The position numbers and the translations under genes are program-made. The notes under the pieces are model-generated. The model was not told the origin of the DNA, did not search any database, and was given only the letters and a program-made list of their open reading frames with translations. DNA of 48,112 bases from the NCBI GenBank assembly GCA_964471755.1, contig CAYYJM010000011.1, forward strand, positions 1-48,112, given 5' to 3'. Shown in pieces: positions 7,442 through 14,991 of this stretch. Positions within the stretch are counted from its first letter, which is position 1, and each line of letters begins with the position of its first letter. Origin of the DNA: CAYYJM01 sp964471755. Its GTDB lineage: Bacteria > Planctomycetota > Planctomycetia > Gemmatales > Gemmataceae.

Positions 7442-8521
7442 TCAGCGTTCCGGCCCAAACGTCGGCGTGCCGAATTGCACGGCTCCCAGCGGCGATGGTG
7501 CTTGCGGTCCCTGACCCGTCGGGCCGAACGTCGGCGTGCCGAACTGCACCTGCGGGGTCGGCGGCAGCAGCATGGGCCGCGTCCCTCCCCGTCGTGGAGC
7601 CGGATTGCTCCAGCCGCCAGCCGAGACGCCCTCCTCCGGCATCTGACCACGGATGACCGTCCGGCCAGGAGCGTCACCCAGCGGGTCAAGCGGCGGAGCC
7701 GTCAGCCGTGTGCTTGCCACGCGGGCGCTGGCCGACTGCTGATGGCCCTCCGGCTGCGGATTGCTGGCCAGGATCGTCTCGGGTTGCGATGCTCCCGGCC
7801 GGGTGTTCCGCAGGTGATTCAGCCAGTCCTGCTCCAGCCCCTCGACCGACTGATAGCCGTAGAACTGACGCACGGCACCGTCCCAGTCTCCTTGCATGCC
7901 GCGAGCGACGAAGGCCATGAAATGCGATCGATTGCTCTTGCCGACCAGGAAACTCGTCACCGAGTAGCCCTCGGCGTACAGGACCATGACATCCCGCGGA
8001 TACTGCGTCATGGCGAACAGCCGACGAAGTGGGATCGCCCGGCCTGGCGTGTTCAGGATTTCGCGGACGAGACGGTCATGTCGGCCTCGTTCGATGTCGT
8101 CCTCCGACAGCACCGAGCCTCCCTCGTCCGCCCAGCGCGGCACCGGCTGGCGGTAGTAATGGGCAAGGACCGTATGCGTCACCTCGTGCGGCAGGACGCT
8201 GGCCACCAGGCGATCGACGGTGCCCTCGATCTGCATCTCCTGGCTGAGAATCCGGCCGCGATCGAAGGCGAAGGACGTCGCCCCGCCGGAACCGTTCATC
8301 GACACGGTCACGCGCAGCGGACACGGCTGCGGCCAGGGCGGCATCTCCTGGCCGAGCCATTCGAGGGCCTTCTGTTTGCGGTAGTGTTCGGCCCACTGAC
8401 CGATCGACTGGGCGATCTGGGCCGTGGGAGCCTCGACGACAAAGTTCTGAGTCCGGTAGCCTGCACCGAGGGAGAGCAACGCGCCCGCCACCACCGCGAT
8501 GCTCAAGGGTCGTACGGTCAT
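7442..8521 (-). CDS. Exported or membrane-anchored gluzincin-like metallopeptidase (peptidase MA-like)
   Basis: A 359-aa protein with a hydrophobic N-terminal signal or anchor (MTVRPLSIAVVAGALLSLGA). The zinc motif HEVTH is at residues 112-116, followed by RWADEGGSV with Glu133 as the probable third ligand, the HExxH...E arrangement of MA-like peptidases. The C-terminal third is proline-rich and contains VQFGTPTFGP twice. I chose the ATG at 8521 over an upstream in-frame ATG at 8566 because the signal peptide starts there. The substrate is unknown. It is on the same strand as the Uma2 gene, 72 nt away, with no sign of shared function. Confidence 0.75.
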   Translation of the reverse strand: MTVRPLSIAVVAGALLSLGAGYRTQNFVVEAPTAQIAQSIGQWAEHYRKQKALEWLGQEMPPWPQPCPLRVTVSMNGSGGATSFAFDRGRILSQEMQIEGTVDRLVASVLPHEVTHTVLAHYYRQPVPRWADEGGSVLSEDDIERGRHDRLVREILNTPGRAIPLRRLFAMTQYPRDVMVLYAEGYSVTSFLVGKSNRSHFMAFVARGMQGDWDGAVRQFYGYQSVEGLEQDWLNHLRNTRPGASQPETILASNPQPEGHQQSASARVASTRLTAPPLDPLGDAPGRTVIRGQMPEEGVSAGGWSNPAPRRGGTRPMLLPPTPQVQFGTPTFGPTGQGPQAPSPLGAVQFGTPTFGPER

Positions 8522-8743
8522 GCCTTGCCGCCTCCGGCTCGCACCAATCGGGGCCCCACCGCCCACACGCCCAATTGTGACCGCAAAAGTTGAGCCAGGT
8601 CTGGTTCCGGATCTTTACTTTTTCTTTCCGCGTGCCCCAATCTGCAAGCTGGAACCGACTTGCGTTCTGTGCCGGGTGTGCCGACCCCCGCGCATCCGGT
8701 CCGCCCGGTACCCGTAGAACTTACAATCGAGTCGGTAGAATTG

Positions 8744-8839
8744 AAAAAAGGCGAGCAGTCGGTGACAGGCGAGCCCCCCACGAAAGTGGGGGGAGTTCCC
8801 GACGCGGAAACTCCCCCCACTTTCGTGGGGGGCTCGCCT
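8744..8839. terminator. Family A palindrome, with T6 run on the minus strand, 3' of the WD40 gene
   Basis: The palindrome 8767-8839 (one mismatch near its centre) starts 17 nt after the stop of the minus-strand WD40 gene. Read on the minus strand it is followed by a second GCTCGCC and then TTTTTT (plus 8744-8749), which could pair with the initial GGCGAGC to form an intrinsic terminator. The rest of the 334-bp space 8522-8855 contains the upstream region of the peptidase gene, in which I see no clear promoter or coding sequence. Confidence 0.55.
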
Positions 8840-8855
8840 TTCGCCGTGTGTCTCC

Positions 8856-10280
8856 TTACGGCTTTTTCGGCTCGGCCGCGCCCGGTGGCAGCAGCGTCTT
8901 GATCAGCTGGCCGTTGGACCCGTTGTACAGCCGGACGATCCCCTCCTCGCCGCCTGAGGCGATGATCGTGCCATCGGCACTGACGCCGATCGCATAGAGG
9001 TAGTCGTTGCTCCCCTGAAACGTCCGCTGGTTGCCGCCGTTATCCGAGTTCCACATCTTCACCTGCTGATCGCCACTACAGGTGACGAAGTTGTTCGTCT
9101 TGCCCACGAACAGGAGTCGGGTCACCTGCTTGCTGTGCGCGTTGATCGTCCGGGTCTGTTCGCCCTTCTCGAAGTCCCACACCTTGACGACGTTATCGGC
9201 CCCGGCCGAGGCCAGGAACTTGCCGTCGGCCCGCCAACTGACGTCAAGGACGTGCTGCGTGTGCCCCTCGAACGACTTGATCGCCTTGCCGCCGGGCACT
9301 TCCCACGTCTTGACGAACTTGTCAGCTCCCGCCGAGGCCAACTTCTTGCCGTCCGGGCTGAAACAGACACCGAAGACCGTGTCACTGTGCGCGTTCTTGA
9401 TGTCCACGAGCAGCTTGCCAGAGGGCACCTCGTACAGAAGGAGTTCGCCGTCTTCCGTCGGGGCTCCGCCGCCGGTCGCCAGCAGTTTGCTGTCCGGCGA
9501 GAAGGCCAGGGCCGTCACCCGGTCGGCGAAGTCCTTCAGGCGGTGCCGCAACTGGCCCGTCGTGGCGTCCCAGATGTTGACCTCGCGGAACGCTCCGGTC
9601 GCGATATACTTTCCGTCGGGACTGTAGGCCAGCGACTCGATCAGCGACAGGTGCGCCCCTTCGAGCGGCTTCTTGTCCGGGCCGACGAGTTGCGGGTCCT
9701 TCATGCTGCGGACGTAGGCACCCGAGCCGGCATCGTAGATGTGGATCTGGTTGCCACGCGCCGCCGCCACCGTACTCTTGTCCGGGCTGATGGCGATGCC
9801 ACGCACCGGCACGACCATCGTCGGCGGCACGCTCACCACGACCGTCGGTCGGGTCCGTGTCGTCGTCGTTGGAGCCTTGGCTCCCTGGTCGATCCACAGT
9901 TTGAGCAGGGCCAGTTCCGGCGGTGTCAGCGGCTCTTCGCTCTTGAGCGGCATCCACGGCTTGACCGTCTTGCCCGAGACGCCGTACAGCAGACTCTTGG
10001 CCGCGTTGCCCGGAACGATCGGCGCGCCACGCTTGCCGCCCTTGACGAGCTTCTCGTAGGTCGCCATGTCGAAGTTGCCTTCGGTGCGGATACCGCTGTG
10101 ACAGAAGAGGCACTTCGTCCGCAGAATCGGCTCGATGTCCTTGTCGTACAGGACCGGCTCGGTCCGCTTCACCTCGACGACCTTGATCACCTCGCTCCCC
10201 TTGGGGCGGGGCTCCTCCTGGGCTTGCGCCGCCGGTATGGCCACGACCAGAGCGACGATGACACTCAACCACCTGCTCAT
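8856..10280 (-). CDS. Secreted WD40-repeat protein with planctomycete cytochrome c-like N-terminal domain
   Basis: A 474-aa protein. A Sec signal peptide (MSRWLSVIVALVVAIPAAQAQ) is followed by a planctomycete cytochrome-like domain with heme motif CLFCH (DIEPILRTKCLFCHSG), then MATYEKLVKGG and WIDQGAKAP, typical of PSCyt1-type domains. From about residue 165 at least six WD40 blades follow (for example FSPDGKKLASAGADKFVKTW), forming a beta-propeller. The start at 10280 has AGGAG 6 nt upstream. It follows the PPC-domain gene by 67 nt on the same strand, a common planctomycete pairing. Its function is unknown; periplasmic scaffold or electron-transfer roles have been suggested for such families, without proof. 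Confidence 0.9.
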   Translation of the reverse strand: MSRWLSVIVALVVAIPAAQAQEEPRPKGSEVIKVVEVKRTEPVLYDKDIEPILRTKCLFCHSGIRTEGNFDMATYEKLVKGGKRGAPIVPGNAAKSLLYGVSGKTVKPWMPLKSEEPLTPPELALLKLWIDQGAKAPTTTTRTRPTVVVSVPPTMVVPVRGIAISPDKSTVAAARGNQIHIYDAGSGAYVRSMKDPQLVGPDKKPLEGAHLSLIESLAYSPDGKYIATGAFREVNIWDATTGQLRHRLKDFADRVTALAFSPDSKLLATGGGAPTEDGELLLYEVPSGKLLVDIKNAHSDTVFGVCFSPDGKKLASAGADKFVKTWEVPGGKAIKSFEGHTQHVLDVSWRADGKFLASAGADNVVKVWDFEKGEQTRTINAHSKQVTRLLFVGKTNNFVTCSGDQQVKMWNSDNGGNQRTFQGSNDYLYAIGVSADGTIIASGGEEGIVRLYNGSNGQLIKTLLPPGAAEPKKP

Positions 10281-10294
10281 GGATAGCTCCTCTT

Positions 10295-10320
10295 GGCGAG
10301 CCCACCGCAGGTGCGGTGGG
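10295..10320. repeat. Diverged single-hairpin variant of the family A repeat
   Basis: GGCGAG is followed by a palindrome with 9-bp arms, CCCACCGCA/TGCGGTGGG, around GG. It resembles one half of the family A element with the GAAA-loop hairpin replaced. It lies 28 nt after the stop of the minus-strand PPC-domain gene, fitting the 3'-end placement of the family, and within the 67-nt spacer before the WD40 gene. Confidence 0.5.
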
Positions 10321-10347
10321 TGGGTTCTTGACTGGCTCGTTATCGGG

Positions 10348-12939
10348 TCACTTGGTGACGTTGATCGAGAACGCCGGCGAATCCTGTACCGTCGGCACCT
10401 TCTTGTCGCCGTAAAGGGCGGTCGTCCGCAGGATCAGCCCGCCGCGGTTCCCTTCCTTGGCGTCCGCGGGGACCTTGATGATCAGCTTGCCCTCGGAGAC
10501 GCCGACCGGGATGGTCAGTGGGTCGAACTGGAGCCCGGTCACGTTCGCCGGCACGACCACCTGCGTCTTGAACTCGCCGTCGTAGCCGAACTGACGGTCG
10601 AGCCGAACGGTGATCTCTCCCTGGGCTCCCTTCTTGACGTTCAGGTTGTTGGCCGACAGGTTCACCTTGGCCAGGGTCTTCGGCAGCACCTCCACCGTCA
10701 GAGCGGGGCCGGGAACGAAGATGTTCGTGTTCGGCTTCTGCTTCGCCTTCGGGTCCTTGTTGTAAGGCATCTGGGCCGACGATCGCAGCGGCACCAGGTA
10801 GACGCCTGGCGGCGTGTTCTGGCCGATGACGATCGGCAACGTCGCCTCGGCCGCGTTCGGAGCGACAGTCACGGCCTGGTTGTTGTTGAACGTCAGACCC
10901 GACGGCAGGTCAGCGGCCATCGTTTGGATCTGGATCGGCTGTTTCATGTCCGGCCAGAGACGGTTGACCTTCACCTTCAGGATGCCCTTGTCCCCCTGGA
11001 GGAAGCTCGTCTTGTCCAGGGAGCCGGTCAGGTCCCAGGTTGGCTGTCCACCGCGCACGGCGATCGGCAGCGACCGGGCCACGCGAGCGATGGCCGGCGT
11101 CAGGTTCTGCGGCTGCGGAATGGGCCAGACGATGCTCGCCGGGATCGCCTCGCGGACGATGGTCTTGCCATTGACCGTGGCCGTCCCCTTGACCTTGACC
11201 TCGCCCACGGCGGTCCCAGCTCCTGCCGGCGCTTGCAGAACCAGGTACGTCGCCTTGAGCGAGCCCGGCAGCACCGTCTTCGGACAGGCCACCCCGGCCG
11301 GCAAGCCATCGACCTGTAGTGTGATGTCCTGGTCGAAGCCGTCCCGGCGAAGGACCATGACCGCGAGCAGATCGCGTCCGCCGGCCACGATCATCGGGCT
11401 CTCCGGCCGCGAGTTCGCCGCCGACTGCACGATCAGCTGGAAGTCCGGCTGCTCCGGCGTGACGCGCAGCCGGTAGAAGCGTCGTGGACCGGCCACGATG
11501 TCGCCCAGACGGTTCTGCACCAGCAGCAGGTATTTGCCATCTTCGGGGGCGGTGAAGCGATACGAGACGGGATCCTCGCTGCGGGCGTAGAAGCGGTTGG
11601 CGATCACCTCCGGGTTGTCCTGCGATTCGTAGAGCATGTTCTTCGCCCCGGCCTTGCGGAGCGAGAAGCTCATGAACGTCGGTGCGCCCAGGCGTTCGCT
11701 GAGCAGCTCAATCTGGACCTTCTCGCCCTTCTTCAGGTCGAAGGCGTACCAGTCGCGTTCGGCTCGCTTCAGGACCTGTCCGGCCACCTCGCACGGCAGT
11801 TTCAGTTCCTGCGGCGAGTCCTCCTTGCGTTGTCCCTCGGCGTCCATCACGACCGGAGCCGTGGCGAACGTCAGCGGGAAGACGTTGGAGGTCAGGTTGC
11901 CGTTCTTGACCGTGAAGCCAACGCCCGGAAGGCCCGCCAGGCCCGGTGTGATGCGGCCCGTCGTCGTCATCCGGCCCCGACTCGCCTCGTCACCAGACGG
12001 AGTGAACGAGACAGTCGCCTTCTCCAGGGTGACGCCATCCTGTTTCATTCCCGGCACGGCCTGGCCGCCCGGCAGGTTCCGGCCGTAGACCGTCAGGTTC
12101 GTTGCCTTGCCCGGTTCAACCACGCAGGGGAAGACCGCGTCGATCCACGGCCCCGTGGTCAGCGACAGGCGGTAAAAATGTTCCGGATTGCCGACCGTGT
12201 GCGTGAAGCCGTAGAGGCGGAGGTAGTAGTCGCCGTCCTCCGGCAGGATCACGTCCACGAGAGCGTCGTCGCCGTCGTAGTTGCGGTTGTTCCCCAGCAG
12301 CCGGCCGGACATGGCGTACAGCTCGACGGCAGGGTTCGCCCGGCTATCGATGCTCGAGGCCAGCACGCTGACCAGAACACGCTGCCCCTTCTTGCCGGTG
12401 AACTGGAAGTAATCGACATCCGTCGCCGGGTTGATGTTCCCGTCCACGGTCGTCCCGATTTCAATCTTCTGGGCCTGGGGCAGATCGCTGTTCGGCTCCT
12501 TCTCCTCGATGCCGGTCAGTTCGCCGACGACGAACGTACGGGGGTTGCTGACGCCGTACTTGCTGACGAGGTAGGCATCGTAGAAGCCTGGCGGCACGTT
12601 GGCGGCGATGCTGATCTTCGCCCGAGTCGGCTGTGGCTTCGGCGGCGGCTGCTTCGGCGGGTTCTTCGGATCGACCTTAGGCTCGGGAGCGGGAATGATC
12701 TGCGCCTGGATACCGGGGTGATTGAAGACGAGCTTTTCCGGCTCCTCGAGGTCCGTTCCGCCGAAGGTCACCTCGACGGTGGAGCCAACCTTGCCGCCAC
12801 AGGGGAACAGGGTCAGCAGCCGAGCCTGGGGCAAGGCCGAGTCCAGCTGAGGCTGAGCCGGTAGCGGTGGCAGGAATCCGACAAGGAGGACGAGCAGCAG
12901 CACCCCGAAAGGAGCACGGCGAAGCAAGGTGCCGAACAT
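10348..12939 (-). CDS. Large secreted protein with two PPC (bacterial pre-peptidase C-terminal) domains
   Basis: An 863-aa protein. The ATG at 12939, with GGGGAG upstream, opens a signal peptide (FGVLLLVLLVGFLPPLPAQP). An Ig/IPT-like segment (FPCGGKVGSTVEVTFGGTDL) and a proline/lysine linker follow. The first PPC domain (EKEPNSDLPQAQKI ... DVDYFQFTGKKGQRVLVSV ... YYLRLYGF) is at about 150-265. A second PPC-like domain (RDWYAFDLKKGEKVQIELL ... GKYLLLVQNRLGD) is at about 425-530. Several beta-sandwich repeats make up the remainder. PPC domains are non-catalytic beta-sandwiches; no enzyme domain is visible. It is probably the first gene of an operon with the WD40/cytochrome gene. Confidence 0.88.
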   Translation of the reverse strand: MFGTLLRRAPFGVLLLVLLVGFLPPLPAQPQLDSALPQARLLTLFPCGGKVGSTVEVTFGGTDLEEPEKLVFNHPGIQAQIIPAPEPKVDPKNPPKQPPPKPQPTRAKISIAANVPPGFYDAYLVSKYGVSNPRTFVVGELTGIEEKEPNSDLPQAQKIEIGTTVDGNINPATDVDYFQFTGKKGQRVLVSVLASSIDSRANPAVELYAMSGRLLGNNRNYDGDDALVDVILPEDGDYYLRLYGFTHTVGNPEHFYRLSLTTGPWIDAVFPCVVEPGKATNLTVYGRNLPGGQAVPGMKQDGVTLEKATVSFTPSGDEASRGRMTTTGRITPGLAGLPGVGFTVKNGNLTSNVFPLTFATAPVVMDAEGQRKEDSPQELKLPCEVAGQVLKRAERDWYAFDLKKGEKVQIELLSERLGAPTFMSFSLRKAGAKNMLYESQDNPEVIANRFYARSEDPVSYRFTAPEDGKYLLLVQNRLGDIVAGPRRFYRLRVTPEQPDFQLIVQSAANSRPESPMIVAGGRDLLAVMVLRRDGFDQDITLQVDGLPAGVACPKTVLPGSLKATYLVLQAPAGAGTAVGEVKVKGTATVNGKTIVREAIPASIVWPIPQPQNLTPAIARVARSLPIAVRGGQPTWDLTGSLDKTSFLQGDKGILKVKVNRLWPDMKQPIQIQTMAADLPSGLTFNNNQAVTVAPNAAEATLPIVIGQNTPPGVYLVPLRSSAQMPYNKDPKAKQKPNTNIFVPGPALTVEVLPKTLAKVNLSANNLNVKKGAQGEITVRLDRQFGYDGEFKTQVVVPANVTGLQFDPLTIPVGVSEGKLIIKVPADAKEGNRGGLILRTTALYGDKKVPTVQDSPAFSINVTK

Positions 12940-13120
12940 ATGCGACTCCCCAGGTAGCGGAACGAGGGCCGTCGGGGGGCGGGTCTGGTGGCGTTCGAGG
13001 GTTATCGAGACGCCGTCATGGCTGGCAAACCGGCAGGGAGGAGACGGCCCGGTGGGTTCTCCATTTGAGCATCCTAATCTCATGAAGAAGCCGGGTCAAG
13101 CAGCAAGCGCGGGAGTTTAT

Positions 13121-13357
13121 TCACGCCGACGCGGGCGTCTCAAGCGGCTCAATCGTCGCGACGTGGAGCAGCGGGCAGATCCGGAACTGAGCCGGGACGC
13201 CATCTTCCGTCCGGTCGATTCCGACCAGGAGATCGGTGCCCGTCAACCAGGCCATCTCCGGATGACGAACTTCATAGGTCCGCCCACTTGACATGATGAG
13301 GCGGAACGGGCGGAACGGGCGTGCGGTGAGGAGTTCTCGAACAGTCTGAACAGTCAT
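13121..13357 (-). CDS. Small conserved hypothetical protein (78 aa)
   Basis: The sequence starts MTVQTVRELLTARPFRPFRL and continues with SSGRTYEVRHPEMAWLTG. This matches a small family common in planctomycetes and some other phyla, with RPFRPF near the start and a beta-rich middle containing VRHPE. No signal peptide, membrane segment or catalytic motif is seen. It is isolated on the minus strand between the PPC gene and the PAP2 gene, with 46 nt to the latter. Its function is unknown. Confidence 0.75.
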   Translation of the reverse strand: MTVQTVRELLTARPFRPFRLIMSSGRTYEVRHPEMAWLTGTDLLVGIDRTEDGVPAQFRICPLLHVATIEPLETPASA

Positions 13358-13403
13358 GGTGCGTCTCCGAATGAGGCTTGTGCGTTGGGCCTTCCCTCTC
13401 AGC

Positions 13404-13946
13404 TTACCCGCCCGGTTCGCCCCGATCCAGACCGTAGGCCACCAGGATGATCCCCAGGCCGAGCAGCCAGCAGCACAGCACGTCGGTGAGGAAATGCACC
13501 GTCAGGTAGATCCGCGAGAAGCCGATCAGCAGCGGCAGCAGGAACAGCAACAGGGTGCAGATCGTCCACTGGGCGGCGCTCGATTTCAGGTTCCGCGACG
13601 CGAGCAGGGCGAACAGGCCGTAGATCACCAGCGAGTTGGCAGCATGGCCGCTGGGGAAGCTCGGCGAGGCCGGCGGAGCGACGATCCGATCGCGCACGGC
13701 GGGCCGTTCGCGTCCGACGGCGTACTTCGTGCCCAGACAGAGCAGGGCGGTGACGATCACGGCGACGGCGTACAGACCGGCCGTCCGCCAGCCGCGCAGC
13801 CAGGCCAGCACCCCGATCAGGCACACCGCCATCGGTGCCAGGACCTTCAGGCCTCCCAGAGCGGTGAGCGCCAGGATCACCGGGTTGAGGCTCGCGATCT
13901 GATGCGTGGAGAAAAAGTAGACCGTACCGAGATCCGTCGCTTCCAT
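13404..13946 (-). CDS. PAP2-superfamily membrane phosphatase
   Basis: A 180-aa integral membrane protein with about five or six hydrophobic segments. All three phosphatase motifs are present: K74YAVGRERP (KxxxxxxRP), PSFPSGH at 95-101, and SRIYLTVHFLTD at 144-155 (SRxxxxxHxxxD). Such enzymes dephosphorylate lipid phosphates such as undecaprenyl pyrophosphate or phosphatidic acid at the outer face of the inner membrane; the substrate cannot be told here. The ATG at 13946 is preferred over one at 14021 because AAGGAG lies 7 nt upstream and the longer N-terminus would overlap the divergent gene's leader. Confidence 0.9.
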   Translation of the reverse strand: MEATDLGTVYFFSTHQIASLNPVILALTALGGLKVLAPMAVCLIGVLAWLRGWRTAGLYAVAVIVTALLCLGTKYAVGRERPAVRDRIVAPPASPSFPSGHAANSLVIYGLFALLASRNLKSSAAQWTICTLLLFLLPLLIGFSRIYLTVHFLTDVLCCWLLGLGIILVAYGLDRGEPGG

Positions 13947-14065
13947 GACCGTCTCCTTCCCGATCAGGTTAAGGGGCATCGCGTTCGCTGGCCAGGCTCT
14001 TGCCTCGCTCGCACGACTCACGGATAATCAAACCTGTCCCATCCCTTCACTCTGGAGAACCAGCC

Positions 14066-14797
14066 ATGATTCGCCACGGACAGCGACGGGCCGGCGTCAC
14101 CCTGATGCAACTGCTCGTCGTTATTGCGATCATCGCCATCCTGATCGCGCTGCTGCTGCCGGCGATCCAGAAGGTCCGCGAGGCCGCCGCACGGATGCAG
14201 AGCATGAACAACCTCAAACAGCAGGGCCTCGCCCTGCACAACTGCCTGGACGCCAATCGCACCACGCCTCCCGTCGTCGGCAAGTTCAGCGGCAAGGACG
14301 GCACCCTGTTCTTCCACATCCTGCCATACATCGAGCAGGACAACCTCTACCGGACTGGAAGGACCAACGTCGCCATCAAGACCTACGTCGCGCCAGCTGA
14401 TCCGACCGTCGTGCCGGGCGAGCCGATGCTGAGCTACGCCAGCAACCTGGCCGTCTTCGGCAAGCAACCGCAGAATTTGGTCCAGGTGCTGGGCCAGAAA
14501 GGCTTCTCGAACACCGTCTGGCTGGTCGAGCGTTACGCCGTGGCCGGCGACAAGAAGCATCTCTGGGGCGACACGGCCGACCTGGCGACGTTCATCACCG
14601 GTGGGCCGAAGGCGGCGTTTGAGAACGTGCGTCCGGCCCAGGCCAGCAACGACGCCGCTCACTGCTTCAACCGTGACGGCTTCAACGTGTGTCAGGCTGA
14701 CGGCTCCGTCCGCTTCCTCTCTGCCGGTACGCAGCCGAAGACGTTCCAGTGGTTGTGCGATCCGAAGAACACCGATCCGGCACCGAACGACTTCTGA
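14066..14797 (+). CDS. DUF1559-type prepilin-like protein with Gln in place of Glu at +5
   Basis: A 243-aa protein. A basic leader (MIRHGQRRAG) is followed by the type IV pilin-like segment VTLMQLLVVIAIIAILIALL and then LLPAIQKVREAAARMQS. Downstream come NNLKQQGLALHN and, near the C-terminus, FNVCQADGSVRFLSAGT, the H-x-G-[DG]-G-[ST]-V-like end typical of DUF1559 proteins, which exist in dozens of copies per planctomycete genome. Prepilin peptidase would cut at G/V. The usual +5 glutamate is glutamine here, and +1 is Val instead of Phe. The start at 14066 follows TGGAG. Its role is unknown; pseudopilin-like assembly at the cell surface is inferred. Confidence 0.88.
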   Translation: MIRHGQRRAGVTLMQLLVVIAIIAILIALLLPAIQKVREAAARMQSMNNLKQQGLALHNCLDANRTTPPVVGKFSGKDGTLFFHILPYIEQDNLYRTGRTNVAIKTYVAPADPTVVPGEPMLSYASNLAVFGKQPQNLVQVLGQKGFSNTVWLVERYAVAGDKKHLWGDTADLATFITGGPKAAFENVRPAQASNDAAHCFNRDGFNVCQADGSVRFLSAGTQPKTFQWLCDPKNTDPAPNDF

Positions 14798-14804
14798 GCG
14801 TCCG

Positions 14805-14925
14805 GGCGAGCCCCCCAGCGACAGGCGAGCCCCCGGCGAAAGCCGGGGGAGTGTACCCGCTGAAGACTCCCCCGACTTTCGTCGGGGGCTCGCCAGCTCC
14901 CCCGACTTTCGTGGGGGGCTCGCCT
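14805..14925. repeat. Family A repeat cluster: fragment, full diverged palindrome and half copy
   Basis: A truncated GGCGAGCCCCCCAGCGAC at 14805-14822 is followed by a palindrome 14823-14894 whose arms contain CCCCCGGCGAAAGCCGGGGG, keeping the GAAA loop with changed stem bases. A half copy at about 14895-14925 ends GGGGGGCTCGCCT. Compensatory changes in the stem (ACGAAAGT to GCGAAAGC) keep pairing, which argues that the hairpin matters. It begins 8 nt after the stop of the prepilin-like gene. Confidence 0.8.
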
Positions 14926-14991
14926 TGCAGGCCCCCAGCACGACCGCTACGCTGAACCGTGGTTCCCGTCACGAGCCCGGGAGAGACTGTC

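Noticed and set aside
6752..8593. Plus-strand 613-aa open frame opposite the Uma2 and peptidase genes
   Set aside because: Runs through two minus-strand genes and the space between; no domain, no ribosome binding site of note.
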